28,625 nt of DNA from a virus: positions 1-28,625 of the IMG/VR virus record IMGVR_UViG_3300037258_000069; one strand, 5' to 3'. Position 1 is the first letter of the stretch, and every line of letters begins with the position of its first letter. This document shows, piece by piece, positions 14,630 to 21,596 of this stretch. A program made the position numbers and the translations under genes. Under the pieces are notes generated by a model. It worked only from the letters and a program-made list of their open reading frames with translations, was not told the origin of the DNA and searched no databases.

Positions 14630-15705
14630 TACACCGCCCGCTGCCTGACCTGGCGCCCGTACGAGGTGTAGCACTGGGTACGGATATCACCCAGGCTGCC
14701 GCCCATCGTGTTCCTGGCCCCAGGCACGTCTAGGGACTTCTCGTATGTCGTCGCGTACCCGGTGGTCTTCTGGAACACGTAGTTAAGAGACTCAGCCACG
14801 GCCAGCTCGTGCACCAGATCGGGAATTAGCTGCAGGGAAACTGGGGCACTGTTGCTGTGTGAAGCAGCCGTGGTGCCGCCGAATGCACGTGCAACTGCAC
14901 ACGACCGCTGGGCGAGGATCGTCGTACTAGCACTGTGCACCGTCAGGACCGATCCGTTATACGCGCGCTGAACCGTTGCTGAAGATCCGGCAGAGGACAG
15001 CACCAGCATCCACTCAGCGTCGACCTGGATGACCTCACCCGCGTTGATGCCGCTGCCGCTTACGGTGAGCACGTTGTCGTTAGATTCCGCCGTGGTACCG
15101 CCCGAGCTAAGCGTCAGTCCGGTCGTGCTCCAGGTCATGTCACGAACCAGCATCGACTCGCTGTCGACGATCAGCACGTCGCCCACCCCGACAACGGAGC
15201 TGTCACTGACTGGCACGGTCGTCACGGAGCTGTTGACGCTCGACGTGATCGTCCCGCCAGGCTCTGTCTGGTTCCAGTACCCGGTTATACCGGTGATCAG
15301 CACGTCCCGCTGCGGAGTAGGCCCATTGCCGAACGAGTAACTCTTGCTGCGGTCCAGCTCCATGTAACGGTACGGCGGGTAGTAGTTGCTGCTGCCCGAC
15401 CAGAAGATAGCGGAGTTCGGGATTACCGTGCCGCCGCTGGTAACAACCGGGACGAGGGTGGTGACGTCAGCTAGCTCAGCCTTGTCGAACCAAATCCGCC
15501 AGGCGTAAGCGCGCGTGAAATTCGGCCACTCGTAAGCGACGGTCTTGACGTCGTTCCAGAACCTGCGGTGGCATAGCGTGTCGACAGCCCGGGAACCAGC
15601 TTCAATGGCTGAGTCAACGTGACGGATATAGTCCTGTGTCTGCTGAAGGTCAGGAGCACTCATCAGGTCCTGGCGCGTGCAGTAGGTCGCACGGTTTACA
15701 GCCAC
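14629..15705 (-). CDS. Head-tail connector with beta insert
   Basis: The protein has 358 aa, with GTG at 15705 and AGAGGTGA just upstream. The N-terminus (ATYCTRQDLMSA, then a helix with AVDTLCHRRF) and C-terminal helix (LVHELAVAESLNYVF) look like head-tail adaptor proteins that sit below the portal. Between them, about residues 155-265, is an insert with two related beta motifs, VDSESMLV (180-187) and VDAEWMLV (228-235), each followed by a strand-rich stretch. The second reads VQRAYNGSVLTVHSAS, similar to a beta motif common in phage connectors and tail proteins. The insert makes the protein longer than simple adaptors of about 100-200 aa. Confidence 0.82.
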   Translation of the reverse strand: MAVNRATYCTRQDLMSAPDLQQTQDYIRHVDSAIEAGSRAVDTLCHRRFWNDVKTVAYEWPNFTRAYAWRIWFDKAELADVTTLVPVVTSGGTVIPNSAIFWSGSSNYYPPYRYMELDRSKSYSFGNGPTPQRDVLITGITGYWNQTEPGGTITSSVNSSVTTVPVSDSSVVGVGDVLIVDSESMLVRDMTWSTTGLTLSSGGTTAESNDNVLTVSGSGINAGEVIQVDAEWMLVLSSAGSSATVQRAYNGSVLTVHSASTTILAQRSCAVARAFGGTTAASHSNSAPVSLQLIPDLVHELAVAESLNYVFQKTTGYATTYEKSLDVPGARNTMGGSLGDIRTQCYTSYGRQVRQRAV

Positions 15706-15767
15706 AGTTCACCTCTTCCGCCACCTGGCTCCGCTTACAGTCGCCTGCCTGTCGCCGTACCAGGCGG

Positions 15768-15780
15768 TGTGCTAAGCACA
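15768..15780. repeat. 13-base dyad in noncoding gap
   Basis: TGTGCTAAGCACA is an inverted repeat with 6-base arms and a single central base, in the 197-base gap before the connector gene. It directly abuts the 13-base repeat at 15779-15791. It could be an operator; no protein partner can be named. Confidence 0.4.
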
Positions 15781-15791
15781 GGATAGCTGGT
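15779..15791 (-). repeat. 13-base intergenic repeat, copy 1
   Basis: ACCAGCTATCCTG on the minus strand occurs exactly here and at 23290-23302, both in noncoding gaps. The core TATCCT matches the -10 hexamer at 4 of 6 positions, but no good -35 is seen. Confidence 0.45.
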
Positions 15792-15810
15792 CAGGACGGG
15801 TAAAGGGAGG

Positions 15811-15893
15811 GGTGCGCCGGCGGAAGCTGACACGGTCCGGCTCCGCTTCCGCGCGCGGGGTCAAGACCGTAAGAGGCTCCCGCTCGGCGCACC
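15811..15893 (-). other. Structured noncoding element before the connector gene
   Basis: Nested inverted repeats start about 10 bases after the stop of the 68-aa gene. The outer arms are GGTGCGCCG (15811-15819) and CGGCGCACC (15885-15893). The inner arms are GCGGAAGC (15820-15827) and GCTTCCGC (15845-15852). A third pair, ACGGTC (15832-15837) and GACCGT (15865-15870), would cross the inner stem, as in a pseudoknot or alternative fold. No U-run follows. It may be an attenuator, RNA-processing site or structured RNA. The rest of the gap (15706-15810) holds the dyad, the 13-base repeat and the connector's ribosome binding site. Confidence 0.5.
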
Positions 15894-15902
15894 TTCAGGC
15901 TA

Positions 15903-16109
15903 CTAGAGCCCGGAGTGCAGGATCGGGTCGTAATCGTCGGGGTAGGTGAAGTTCCCGAAAGGGCAGTACCAGACACCGGGCTGCGACGGAGGGCCTAGTT
16001 GAAGCGGCTGACCGTCATGGGGGCACGCGACCGGGATCTGCTGGTTGTAGTACTCCTGCACTGCGGCGTTGTCCTGAATGATGCTGCGCAGGTCCCAGCC
16101 CATAACCAT
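15903..16109 (-). CDS. Small Cys-containing protein
   Basis: The protein has 68 aa from ATG 16109, with AAAGG 7 bases upstream; a second in-frame ATG two codons later is too far from it. It contains VACPHDGQPL (Cys29) and VWYCPFGNFTYPDDYD (Cys49), a pattern that recurs in small phage proteins next to head-tail genes. With only two Cys and two nearby His it may bind a metal weakly or across subunits. It ends the accessory head cluster; a structured noncoding gap follows. Function unknown. Confidence 0.8.
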   Translation of the reverse strand: MVMGWDLRSIIQDNAAVQEYYNQQIPVACPHDGQPLQLGPPSQPGVWYCPFGNFTYPDDYDPILHSGL

Positions 16110-16126
16110 GAGCGTGCCTTTCAGGA

Positions 16127-16459
16127 TTAGCTGGCAGGCGCGGGCGGCACCACAGAAGCGACAGAAGCCACCGAGGCGTCGAGGGCCGACTGCGCACTGG
16201 CGATCTGCGCGACCGCGGCGTCGAGGGCCGAGGTGTCGATCGACGGGGGGAGAGCGGCGAGTGCCTGCTCGATAACGGGAACCGCGACGGCGATCGTCGC
16301 CACGTTAGCCTGAACGTCGGTAACCAGGCCGGTGAGGGCGGCTACCGCAGCGTCGATGTCACTCTGCTGCGTCATTATTTGCTCCAGTCTCCAGATGATG
16401 ACGGTTTCTAGCTGCGCGATGCGCTGAAGGATCTGCCCGTTACTGATCGCGTCGGGCAT
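16127..16459 (-). CDS. Helical Ala-rich protein, probably coiled coil
   Basis: The protein has 110 aa from ATG 16459, with GAGG 2 bases and GGAG 9 bases upstream. Residues 6-60 form heptad-like helix (ILQRIAQLETVIIWRLEQIM, then IDAAVAALTGLVTDVQANV), followed by a second Ala/Ser-rich helix and a Pro-rich tail (VVPPAPAS). This resembles short trimeric or dimeric coiled-coil phage structural proteins. No membrane or catalytic motif is seen. It is probably co-translated with the zinc-ribbon gene just upstream. Role unknown; a head accessory or fibre stalk protein is plausible. Confidence 0.8.
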   Translation of the reverse strand: MPDAISNGQILQRIAQLETVIIWRLEQIMTQQSDIDAAVAALTGLVTDVQANVATIAVAVPVIEQALAALPPSIDTSALDAAVAQIASAQSALDASVASVASVVPPAPAS

Positions 16460-16463
16460 AACC

Positions 16464-16856
16464 TCACTCCTTCGGCAGAGCGCTGAGCCGGGCGGCGAGC
16501 GCGTCCTTCGGAAGCGTGCCAGCAGGGCCAGAGTAAGCGACGCCGCGCGCCTTGCACAGCTCTACCAGGTCGCGCACCGAGTAGGAGCTGTATCCAGCGT
16601 CAGCCTCCTGCTCGTCAGGAACAGCCTCGTCCGCCACCGGGTCAGGGCCGTTACCGCGGTCTGGGTCGTGCTCGGAGTTGTCTTCGACCACCGGGACAGC
16701 CTCGTCGGGGAAGGGCAGCTCGTCCTGGACAGGCAGAGTCTGGTCACTGAATCCGCCGCTCGTTACCTTCGGCATATCCGGCTCCTTGAAGCACATCGGG
16801 CAGAACGTGAGGGAACCGGCAATGGCCTGGCACCCGCAATGAGGGCAGTTCCACAT
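16464..16856 (-). CDS. Zinc-ribbon and SAP/HeH-like protein
   Basis: The protein has 130 aa from ATG 16856, with AGGAG 6 bases upstream overlapping the previous stop. A four-cysteine zinc ribbon stands at the N-terminus: C4-xx-C7 (plus C9) and C19-xx-C22. A long acidic, Asp/Glu/Pro-rich linker (about 30-88) follows. The last 38 residues (SVRDLVELCKARGVAYSG, then PKDALAARLSALP) look like a small helix-extended-loop-helix fold of the SAP/HeH type, often found in phage virion proteins and thought to bind nucleic acid or a partner. It probably has an accessory head role; inferred from position. Confidence 0.82.
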   Translation of the reverse strand: MWNCPHCGCQAIAGSLTFCPMCFKEPDMPKVTSGGFSDQTLPVQDELPFPDEAVPVVEDNSEHDPDRGNGPDPVADEAVPDEQEADAGYSSYSVRDLVELCKARGVAYSGPAGTLPKDALAARLSALPKE

Positions 16857-16865
16857 CGGGTTCTC

Positions 16866-17378
16866 CTACAGGGCCGTGATCGTCGCGCCCGTGTCGTAAG
16901 GGAAGTAAGACACCGACCAGGTGATCGCGCCGGTGCTGGTGGCGACCGTGGTGACGTCAATGGTGCCCGCGGGGACTAGCAGCAAACCACCGCTAGTTAT
17001 CGGCACGCCCTGACCACCTGACGTTGTATTCCACAGGAACGTGCCGTCCGCTCCCGACGACAGCAGCGCGGTGGCCTTCGCCTGCGGGACAAGAAGAGAC
17101 ACACCAGCCACCTTGCCAGTCAGGTCCAGCGTGGCGCAGAACGAAGCCGTTGACGCTGACCCGCCCGTCGGAGTGTTGCCGACCGACAGCGTAGTCGCCT
17201 GCGTCTGGATGACCGTAGACACGACGCCCGTCAGGCTGGTGACGACAACCCGGCCGCCGGCGACAGTGAAAATGTGCCCTGTGGTTGAGGCAGGGAGCGT
17301 CTTCGCGCCGCCGGTGACCAGCGCGCCGTAGTGCGCCGCGAACAGCTGTGCCGCCTGCGCGGCCGGGTTGATGCCCAT
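16866..17378 (-). CDS. Capsid accessory protein, paralogue B
   Basis: The protein has 170 aa from ATG 17378, one base after the stop of paralogue A and without its own clear ribosome binding site, so probably coupled. Two segments align with the gene upstream: LPASTTGHIFTVAGGRVVV with LPAGVAGNIFVVSGGRCLI, followed by TTLSVGNTPT with CTLSVGALPT. The C-terminal ATSTGAITWSVSYFPYDTGA aligns with ATNTGSVQWDLFYVPVDDGA. It is beta-rich with no Cys pairs or membrane segment. Tandem duplicates right after the major capsid gene are good candidates for decoration or cement proteins; I recognise no family. Confidence 0.82.
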   Translation of the reverse strand: MGINPAAQAAQLFAAHYGALVTGGAKTLPASTTGHIFTVAGGRVVVTSLTGVVSTVIQTQATTLSVGNTPTGGSASTASFCATLDLTGKVAGVSLLVPQAKATALLSSGADGTFLWNTTSGGQGVPITSGGLLLVPAGTIDVTTVATSTGAITWSVSYFPYDTGATITAL

Positions 17379-17379
17379 G

Positions 17380-17850
17380 TCAGGCCGCTACGATCGCGGC
17401 GCCGTCGTCAACCGGGACGTAGAACAGGTCCCACTGGACGCTGCCGGTGTTGGTGGCGGACGGCGTGATCGTGATGAAGCCGGTGTCGACTACAGCAGGG
17501 AAACCGCCTGCCAGCGTGATGCCAGCCTCAGTCGCGATGTCGGCGATCAGGGCACCGCCGGGGTTGGCCCCGAAGTGCGAGCCGATTGGCGCGGCGATGA
17601 TCGAAGTGGCTGTGCCCAGATTAGTGGCAGAACCGGTACCGACCGTCGGGAGCGCGCCGACAGACAGCGTGCACGCCTGATTCTGGATCGCCGTGGTGAC
17701 CTCGCCGAACAGCACGTTGATCAGGCACCGGCCACCGGAAACGACGAAGATGTTCCCGGCTACACCAGCGGGCAGCGCCGCGGTCGCCCGGTTAACGTGG
17801 ATGCCGTACAGGAGCTTGCGCAGCTCCTTGCCGGCCAGGAAGTTCGCCAT
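17380..17850 (-). CDS. Capsid accessory protein, paralogue A
   Basis: The protein has 156 aa from ATG 17850, 3 bases after the previous stop, with only a weak G-rich stretch upstream. It begins MANFLAGKELRKLLYGIHVN (helical, basic) and continues as a beta-rich protein with the conserved blocks described for its downstream paralogue. The pair probably arose by tandem duplication followed by divergence. A role as a decoration protein or minor capsid subunit is inferred from position and paralogy. Confidence 0.82.
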   Translation of the reverse strand: MANFLAGKELRKLLYGIHVNRATAALPAGVAGNIFVVSGGRCLINVLFGEVTTAIQNQACTLSVGALPTVGTGSATNLGTATSIIAAPIGSHFGANPGGALIADIATEAGITLAGGFPAVVDTGFITITPSATNTGSVQWDLFYVPVDDGAAIVAA

Positions 17851-17853
17851 GGC

Positions 17854-18318
17854 TTACGCCCCCAGGATCGCGAGGTTAGCCGGGGTACGCGCGACAGCCA
17901 GGTCGTGAAGGATCGCGGTGACCGTGGTGGTCGAGGTGCCGGTCGCCTTGATGTACGAGTAGCCGTCCGCGAACTGGGTGGCGTAGACCGTGATGACGCC
18001 GACGTACGCCGTGGTTCCGGCAAGAGCGATCGAGTTGGTGGTCCACACCGAGGTCTGCTTGGTCCAGGCAGCCGTGCCAGTGGCGACGGTGTTCTGGTAC
18101 CAGAAGCCGGTCTGGCCGAAGCCGTGCGCCGTGGTCCAGGTGGAGTTGGTGCCAGCCGCGTACGTGGTCGCGCCGACCAGCGCGAGAGACGAGGTACCGG
18201 ACGACACCACGACGAAGGACACCGCGTTGGCGTTCTTCAGCGAGAAGTAGACACCGCCAGCCTGGGCGATGACGTCGTAGACGCGCCCTAGTCCCTGCGC
18301 GGCCTGAGTAGTAGGCAT
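17854..18318 (-). CDS. Small beta-rich capsid accessory protein
   Basis: The protein has 154 aa from ATG 18318, with AAGGAG 5 bases upstream. The ribosome binding site can pair with a CTCC five bases before it, a weak sequestering hairpin. It is rich in Thr, Ala, Val and Ser, with strands such as VYFSLKNANAVSFVVVSSG and TAYVGVITVYATQF. The C-terminus (TAILHDLAVARTPANLAILG) is more helical. It is the first structural gene after the capsid/endonuclease junction. Not recognisably related to the two paralogues that follow, though similar in size and style; perhaps a head decoration protein. Confidence 0.78.
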   Translation of the reverse strand: MPTTQAAQGLGRVYDVIAQAGGVYFSLKNANAVSFVVVSSGTSSLALVGATTYAAGTNSTWTTAHGFGQTGFWYQNTVATGTAAWTKQTSVWTTNSIALAGTTAYVGVITVYATQFADGYSYIKATGTSTTTVTAILHDLAVARTPANLAILGA

Positions 18319-18383
18319 TTCAGCTCCTTACGGGAGTTATTCGGGCTGCTGTCTTGGCCTGCGGGCGCTACTGCGCAGGTTGC

Positions 18384-18983
18384 TTACTCGGCCGACCGCG
18401 GGGGAGGGCCTACTTTTGCTGCTCTCAGGTTAGCTGCCACGCGTTCCATGCGGCCAGGGTCGTCACCGAAGTAACCGATGCCCCGGTTGCACGGGTCGCA
18501 AGCGATGCCGCGGATGCAATTACCGCACGCCGTATTGCCTGTGCAGCACCCGTGGTCGTGGTCGACGTGCACCTTGCGCGGCTCGTCGAGGAGTAGCCGG
18601 TCACCGCACAGGTAACAGCACCCGTTCTGGCTGTCGATGAGTTGCTGCCTGTACTCCGGCGTGATCCGGTACCACAAGTGCTGCTTCGTGGCCTTGTCGC
18701 GAGACCGGGGGTGCTTGGCGTACCAGTCTTTGTTGAGTTGTGCCCGTCGGGCGCGTTCTTCCGGAGGCAGGTTCGCAACCCGTTCACGTTCCTGCCTCCG
18801 CCTCTCATCACCCGTCGGGCCGACCCTAGCTTCTCGCTGACTTTCGAGGATGGCAGCCCGGTTACGCGCGTAATGCTGACGGGATGCTTCCCGCTGGCGC
18901 GCACCGGCTGCCTCCTCCGAAAGCCTCGGCCTGCTGTGCTTCTCACAGGTGCACCCTGGTTCACACTTACTGCGTCCTGGCAT
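18384..18983 (-). CDS. Endonuclease VII-like homing endonuclease
   Basis: The protein has 199 aa from ATG 18983, with AAGG close upstream. The recombination-endonuclease-VII/HNH core is clear: C123-xx-C126, the VDHDH segment (140-144), GIACDPCNRGIG with C162-xx-C165 and N166, and a GDDP turn at 173-176. An N-terminal Cys cluster (CEPGCTCEKH, residues 7-16) and a long Arg/Glu-rich helical region (25-100) precede it. T4 endonuclease VII resolves branched DNA, but free-standing copies in structural operons of actinophages usually behave as mobile endonucleases. It lies between the major capsid gene and its accessory genes. The 20-base gap upstream has TACAAT, possibly a weak own promoter. Confidence 0.9.
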   Translation of the reverse strand: MPGRSKCEPGCTCEKHSRPRLSEEAAGARQREASRQHYARNRAAILESQREARVGPTGDERRRQERERVANLPPEERARRAQLNKDWYAKHPRSRDKATKQHLWYRITPEYRQQLIDSQNGCCYLCGDRLLLDEPRKVHVDHDHGCCTGNTACGNCIRGIACDPCNRGIGYFGDDPGRMERVAANLRAAKVGPPPRSAE

Positions 18984-19003
18984 GCACCTTATTGTACGCT
19001 ATT

Positions 19004-20461
19004 CTAGCGGCTTGCCAGCTGCACGAAAGCCGATAGGCTCGTTGAGCTGCCATTATGAGGAGTCAAGGCGCTCTGTAGCCAAGGTCGACCATCGACGCGC
19101 TCGATGAGGCGGAACACCGTCTGGTCCTGCTTGAAGTTCACCTGGTCGGAGCTGGCGACTTCAACGGACTGCCGGTCACCGATCAGGTAGTAGGACAGGT
19201 CGACGAACGAAATGTCGCCGCTGGTGCCGAGCGGGCCGACCTTCTCAGTGAAGTACACCGGACGGCCGAGGATCGACATCGGGGGTGAATCCGCACCGGA
19301 CATGCCGGGGAAGTTGCCGACCATGACGCCGCTGCCGCCGGTGCCGACCGACAGGGCCATCGTCATCAGCTGCTTGAGCGTGTCGTGCGAGGCAATCCAC
19401 ACGGCGCTGCCGAGGCTCGTCGGGAGCATCGACTGGTACATGCCGAGGATGTTTTCCCAGACGATCGTCTTGGTCTGCTGGCCGGACTCCGCGGGGACCG
19501 AGATGGCAGCAGGGCAGTTGATGAAGCCCTGGGGAGTGCCAACGCCGCTCTCGTTCATGAAAGCGTTGTCTTCATACCAGCTCAAGCCCTTGGGGATCAC
19601 GTTGTCGAAGATCCCGCTGAACGCCGGAGCGTCCTGGAGGAGCTCGTTGGGCACGGTGAACGTCGCGGCAAGCTTCTTGGCAGTGAGCTGAACGCTGTTG
19701 AAGGTGGCCTGCGTGTCACCGATCGTCGCGGCCTCTTCCGTCCAGCTGAACTGCACACCGCCGAACACCGAGGACACGTGGCTGGTGTCGTCGATCGCGG
19801 GGACCCGCAGGGACAGGGTGCTCATCGGGAACACCGTCGCCCGGGACCGGACCAGCGCCTGCTCCAGCGCGAGCATGAACAGCTCGGACCTCATGAGCTC
19901 GGGGATCAGGAAGCCGCCCGCGCCGGGGTCCTCCGAGGAGAACGAGTTCTGGAACGACTCGACAAGGTCCAGCTTGCGGATCAGCTCCGCCTTGTTCCGA
20001 CCGGTCGTAGCCGAGTTCTTGTACCGGATCGCCTGGCAGTACTCGCCGATCGAGTGGAACCGGTCCGCCTCGGGGACAGCAGCTTCCAGCGCGGCACCCC
20101 TGGACGTCTTGTTGTAGACGCTGCCGCGGCCGTGAGCGAGCGCCGCCGTTCCGTCGAGGGAGAAACCTGGGCGGCCCGCGTTAAAGTTGACGCTGTTACC
20201 GATGTTGAAGGAAGGCGTCTTCACGCCGTTCTCGCGCATCAGGTCGAACAGCACCGCCTGAGCCTGGGTCCGCAGCTCGGCCGCGTAGTCGCCGTTAGCA
20301 CCGCCGCTCTTGGACAGGTACTCAGCGCCGTACTGGTTCCAGAACGCCTTCGCGGAACCGTCAGCCTGCGCCTCGGGAGAGAACAGCGCGGTGACGTTGT
20401 CCTTGTTGCTCAGGAACTCCCGCAGCCCGTCGGGGTCGTTGGGGACGTTGATCTTAGGCAC
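19004..20461 (-). CDS. Major capsid protein, HK97 fold
   Basis: The protein has 485 aa from GTG 20461, with AAGGGG about 10 bases upstream in the end of the protease gene. Residues 1 to about 175 are a charged helical and linker region of the type that serves as an internal scaffold (delta domain) and is removed by the maturation protease. The HK97-like body starts near SEDPGAGGFLIPELMRSELF (177-196). It continues with TLSLRVPAIDD, FSWTEEAATIGD, LAATFTVPNELLQDAP and GVGTPQGFINC, all typical of phage_capsid family members. It follows portal and protease in the standard order. No separate scaffold gene is present, consistent with a fused delta domain. Confidence 0.95.
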   Translation of the reverse strand: MPKINVPNDPDGLREFLSNKDNVTALFSPEAQADGSAKAFWNQYGAEYLSKSGGANGDYAAELRTQAQAVLFDLMRENGVKTPSFNIGNSVNFNAGRPGFSLDGTAALAHGRGSVYNKTSRGAALEAAVPEADRFHSIGEYCQAIRYKNSATTGRNKAELIRKLDLVESFQNSFSSEDPGAGGFLIPELMRSELFMLALEQALVRSRATVFPMSTLSLRVPAIDDTSHVSSVFGGVQFSWTEEAATIGDTQATFNSVQLTAKKLAATFTVPNELLQDAPAFSGIFDNVIPKGLSWYEDNAFMNESGVGTPQGFINCPAAISVPAESGQQTKTIVWENILGMYQSMLPTSLGSAVWIASHDTLKQLMTMALSVGTGGSGVMVGNFPGMSGADSPPMSILGRPVYFTEKVGPLGTSGDISFVDLSYYLIGDRQSVEVASSDQVNFKQDQTVFRLIERVDGRPWLQSALTPHNGSSTSLSAFVQLASR

Positions 20462-20468
20462 TTCGGAT

Positions 20469-21596
20469 TCACCCCTTCAGGGCGGTAGCCATGAGCGCGC
20501 CGATCGCGCCCAGGTCGGTGGAGTCGTCCGGAGACGCCTTAAGGGAACCGTCGGAGTTCCAGTTATCCGGGATCTTCGACGACAGGCCGAGCGCGTCGGC
20601 GCGCTTGATGACGTGCTTGCGGATCGCGTTGTGGTCAGCGCCGCCGCGGCCAACCGCGTGGATCGCGTTGTCTAGATCCTGGGCATCAGCGATCGGGTAG
20701 GAGCCGTCGGGCATTGCCTGGCCTGAAGAGGCCATCTTGTCCCGGTCGGCCTGCTTGTACTTGTCCGCGTTGACCAGCAGGGCCGGTGACCAGTTTCCAG
20801 GCATCGGCTTACCCTGCTTTCCGTCGGGGTCAGCCGGGATCGCCTTCAGCTGCTTGCCGTCCGCGGAAAAGTAGTCGTGGTCGGTGTCGCCTTCAGCGGT
20901 CGCGTCGTTGTCGCCGTCGCCGTCGGGGTCGAACACCCACTTGCCGTCGCGCTGCACCCAGCCGCCGTTACCCGCGTTGACAGGGCGCCGCTGCAGCACG
21001 TTGGAGGGCCCGCGCCTCGGGTCGTACACGTAGTCGGCCAGCCCCTCGACGCACGCCTGCTGCGCGTCCAGCCATGTCTCTGCGGCCATCATCGTCAGGA
21101 AGTCACCTGCCGAGCGGCCGGTCCGGTCCGCGTAAATCGAGGCGATGTTGGCGGTTTCAGCGTCAAGTACCTGCGCCATCTTGCGGAGGTCGGCTGCGTC
21201 ACCGGCTGCGAAGGCCTGCCCGTTGTGAATCATCATCTTGGCGGTCTTCGCCATGCCGAGCTTGCCGGGGGAGGCTGCCATTGCAATAAATGACGCGGCA
21301 CTAGCGGCAATCCCGTCGATGTACACCGATACGTCCGGGTGACGGAGAAGCTGGTTGAAAATGGACAGTCCGTCGAAAATTTCGCCGCCGGGCGAGTTGA
21401 TGTACAGGTCGATCGGCCCGTCGATGCTGTCCATCTGGTCGTTGAAGTCCGCGGCGGAGGTGCCGAAGAAGCCGATCTCGTTGTAGAGCATCACCTGGGT
21501 CGGGCCTGCCGCCTGGTTGACGATCTTGAACCATGACTGGCTGGGCTGGCTACGGGCGTAGTTCCGCAGGCGCTGCCGCATTTCCGCTGGGTTCAC
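20469..21596 (-). CDS. ClpP-like head maturation protease with C-terminal extension
   Basis: The protein has 375 aa from GTG 21596, chosen because AAGGAG lies 6 bases upstream and it gives a GTGA overlap with the portal stop; a GTG one codon earlier is possible. Residues 1-190 are a ClpP/S14-like protease: LYINSPGGEIFDGLSIFNQL, the nucleophile motif GIAASAAS (Ser99), MMIHNGQ (His124), and by spacing Glu173 in the place of the usual Asp. After an acidic Asp/Gly linker, residues of about 290-360 (MPDGSYPIADAQDLDNAIHA, then IRKHVIKRADALGLSSKIP) form a helical domain also seen at the ends of other phage proteases. The protease processes the capsid assembly during maturation. Confidence 0.93.
   Translation of the reverse strand: MNPAEMRQRLRNYARSQPSQSWFKIVNQAAGPTQVMLYNEIGFFGTSAADFNDQMDSIDGPIDLYINSPGGEIFDGLSIFNQLLRHPDVSVYIDGIAASAASFIAMAASPGKLGMAKTAKMMIHNGQAFAAGDAADLRKMAQVLDAETANIASIYADRTGRSAGDFLTMMAAETWLDAQQACVEGLADYVYDPRRGPSNVLQRRPVNAGNGGWVQRDGKWVFDPDGDGDNDATAEGDTDHDYFSADGKQLKAIPADPDGKQGKPMPGNWSPALLVNADKYKQADRDKMASSGQAMPDGSYPIADAQDLDNAIHAVGRGGADHNAIRKHVIKRADALGLSSKIPDNWNSDGSLKASPDDSTDLGAIGALMATALKG

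Noticed and set aside
14630-14674. 15-codon N-terminal extension of the neck protein
   Set aside because: It lies inside the connector gene. The TAATG overlap at 14629 is the usual coupling arrangement here.
15791-15976. 61-codon minus-strand frame across the structured gap
   Set aside because: It overlaps the end of the 68-aa gene in another frame, is Pro/Ser/Thr/Gly-rich and has no ribosome binding site at its start.
19385-20488. 367-codon open frame on the plus strand
   Set aside because: Antisense to the major capsid gene; Arg/Gly/Val-rich shadow without any domain.
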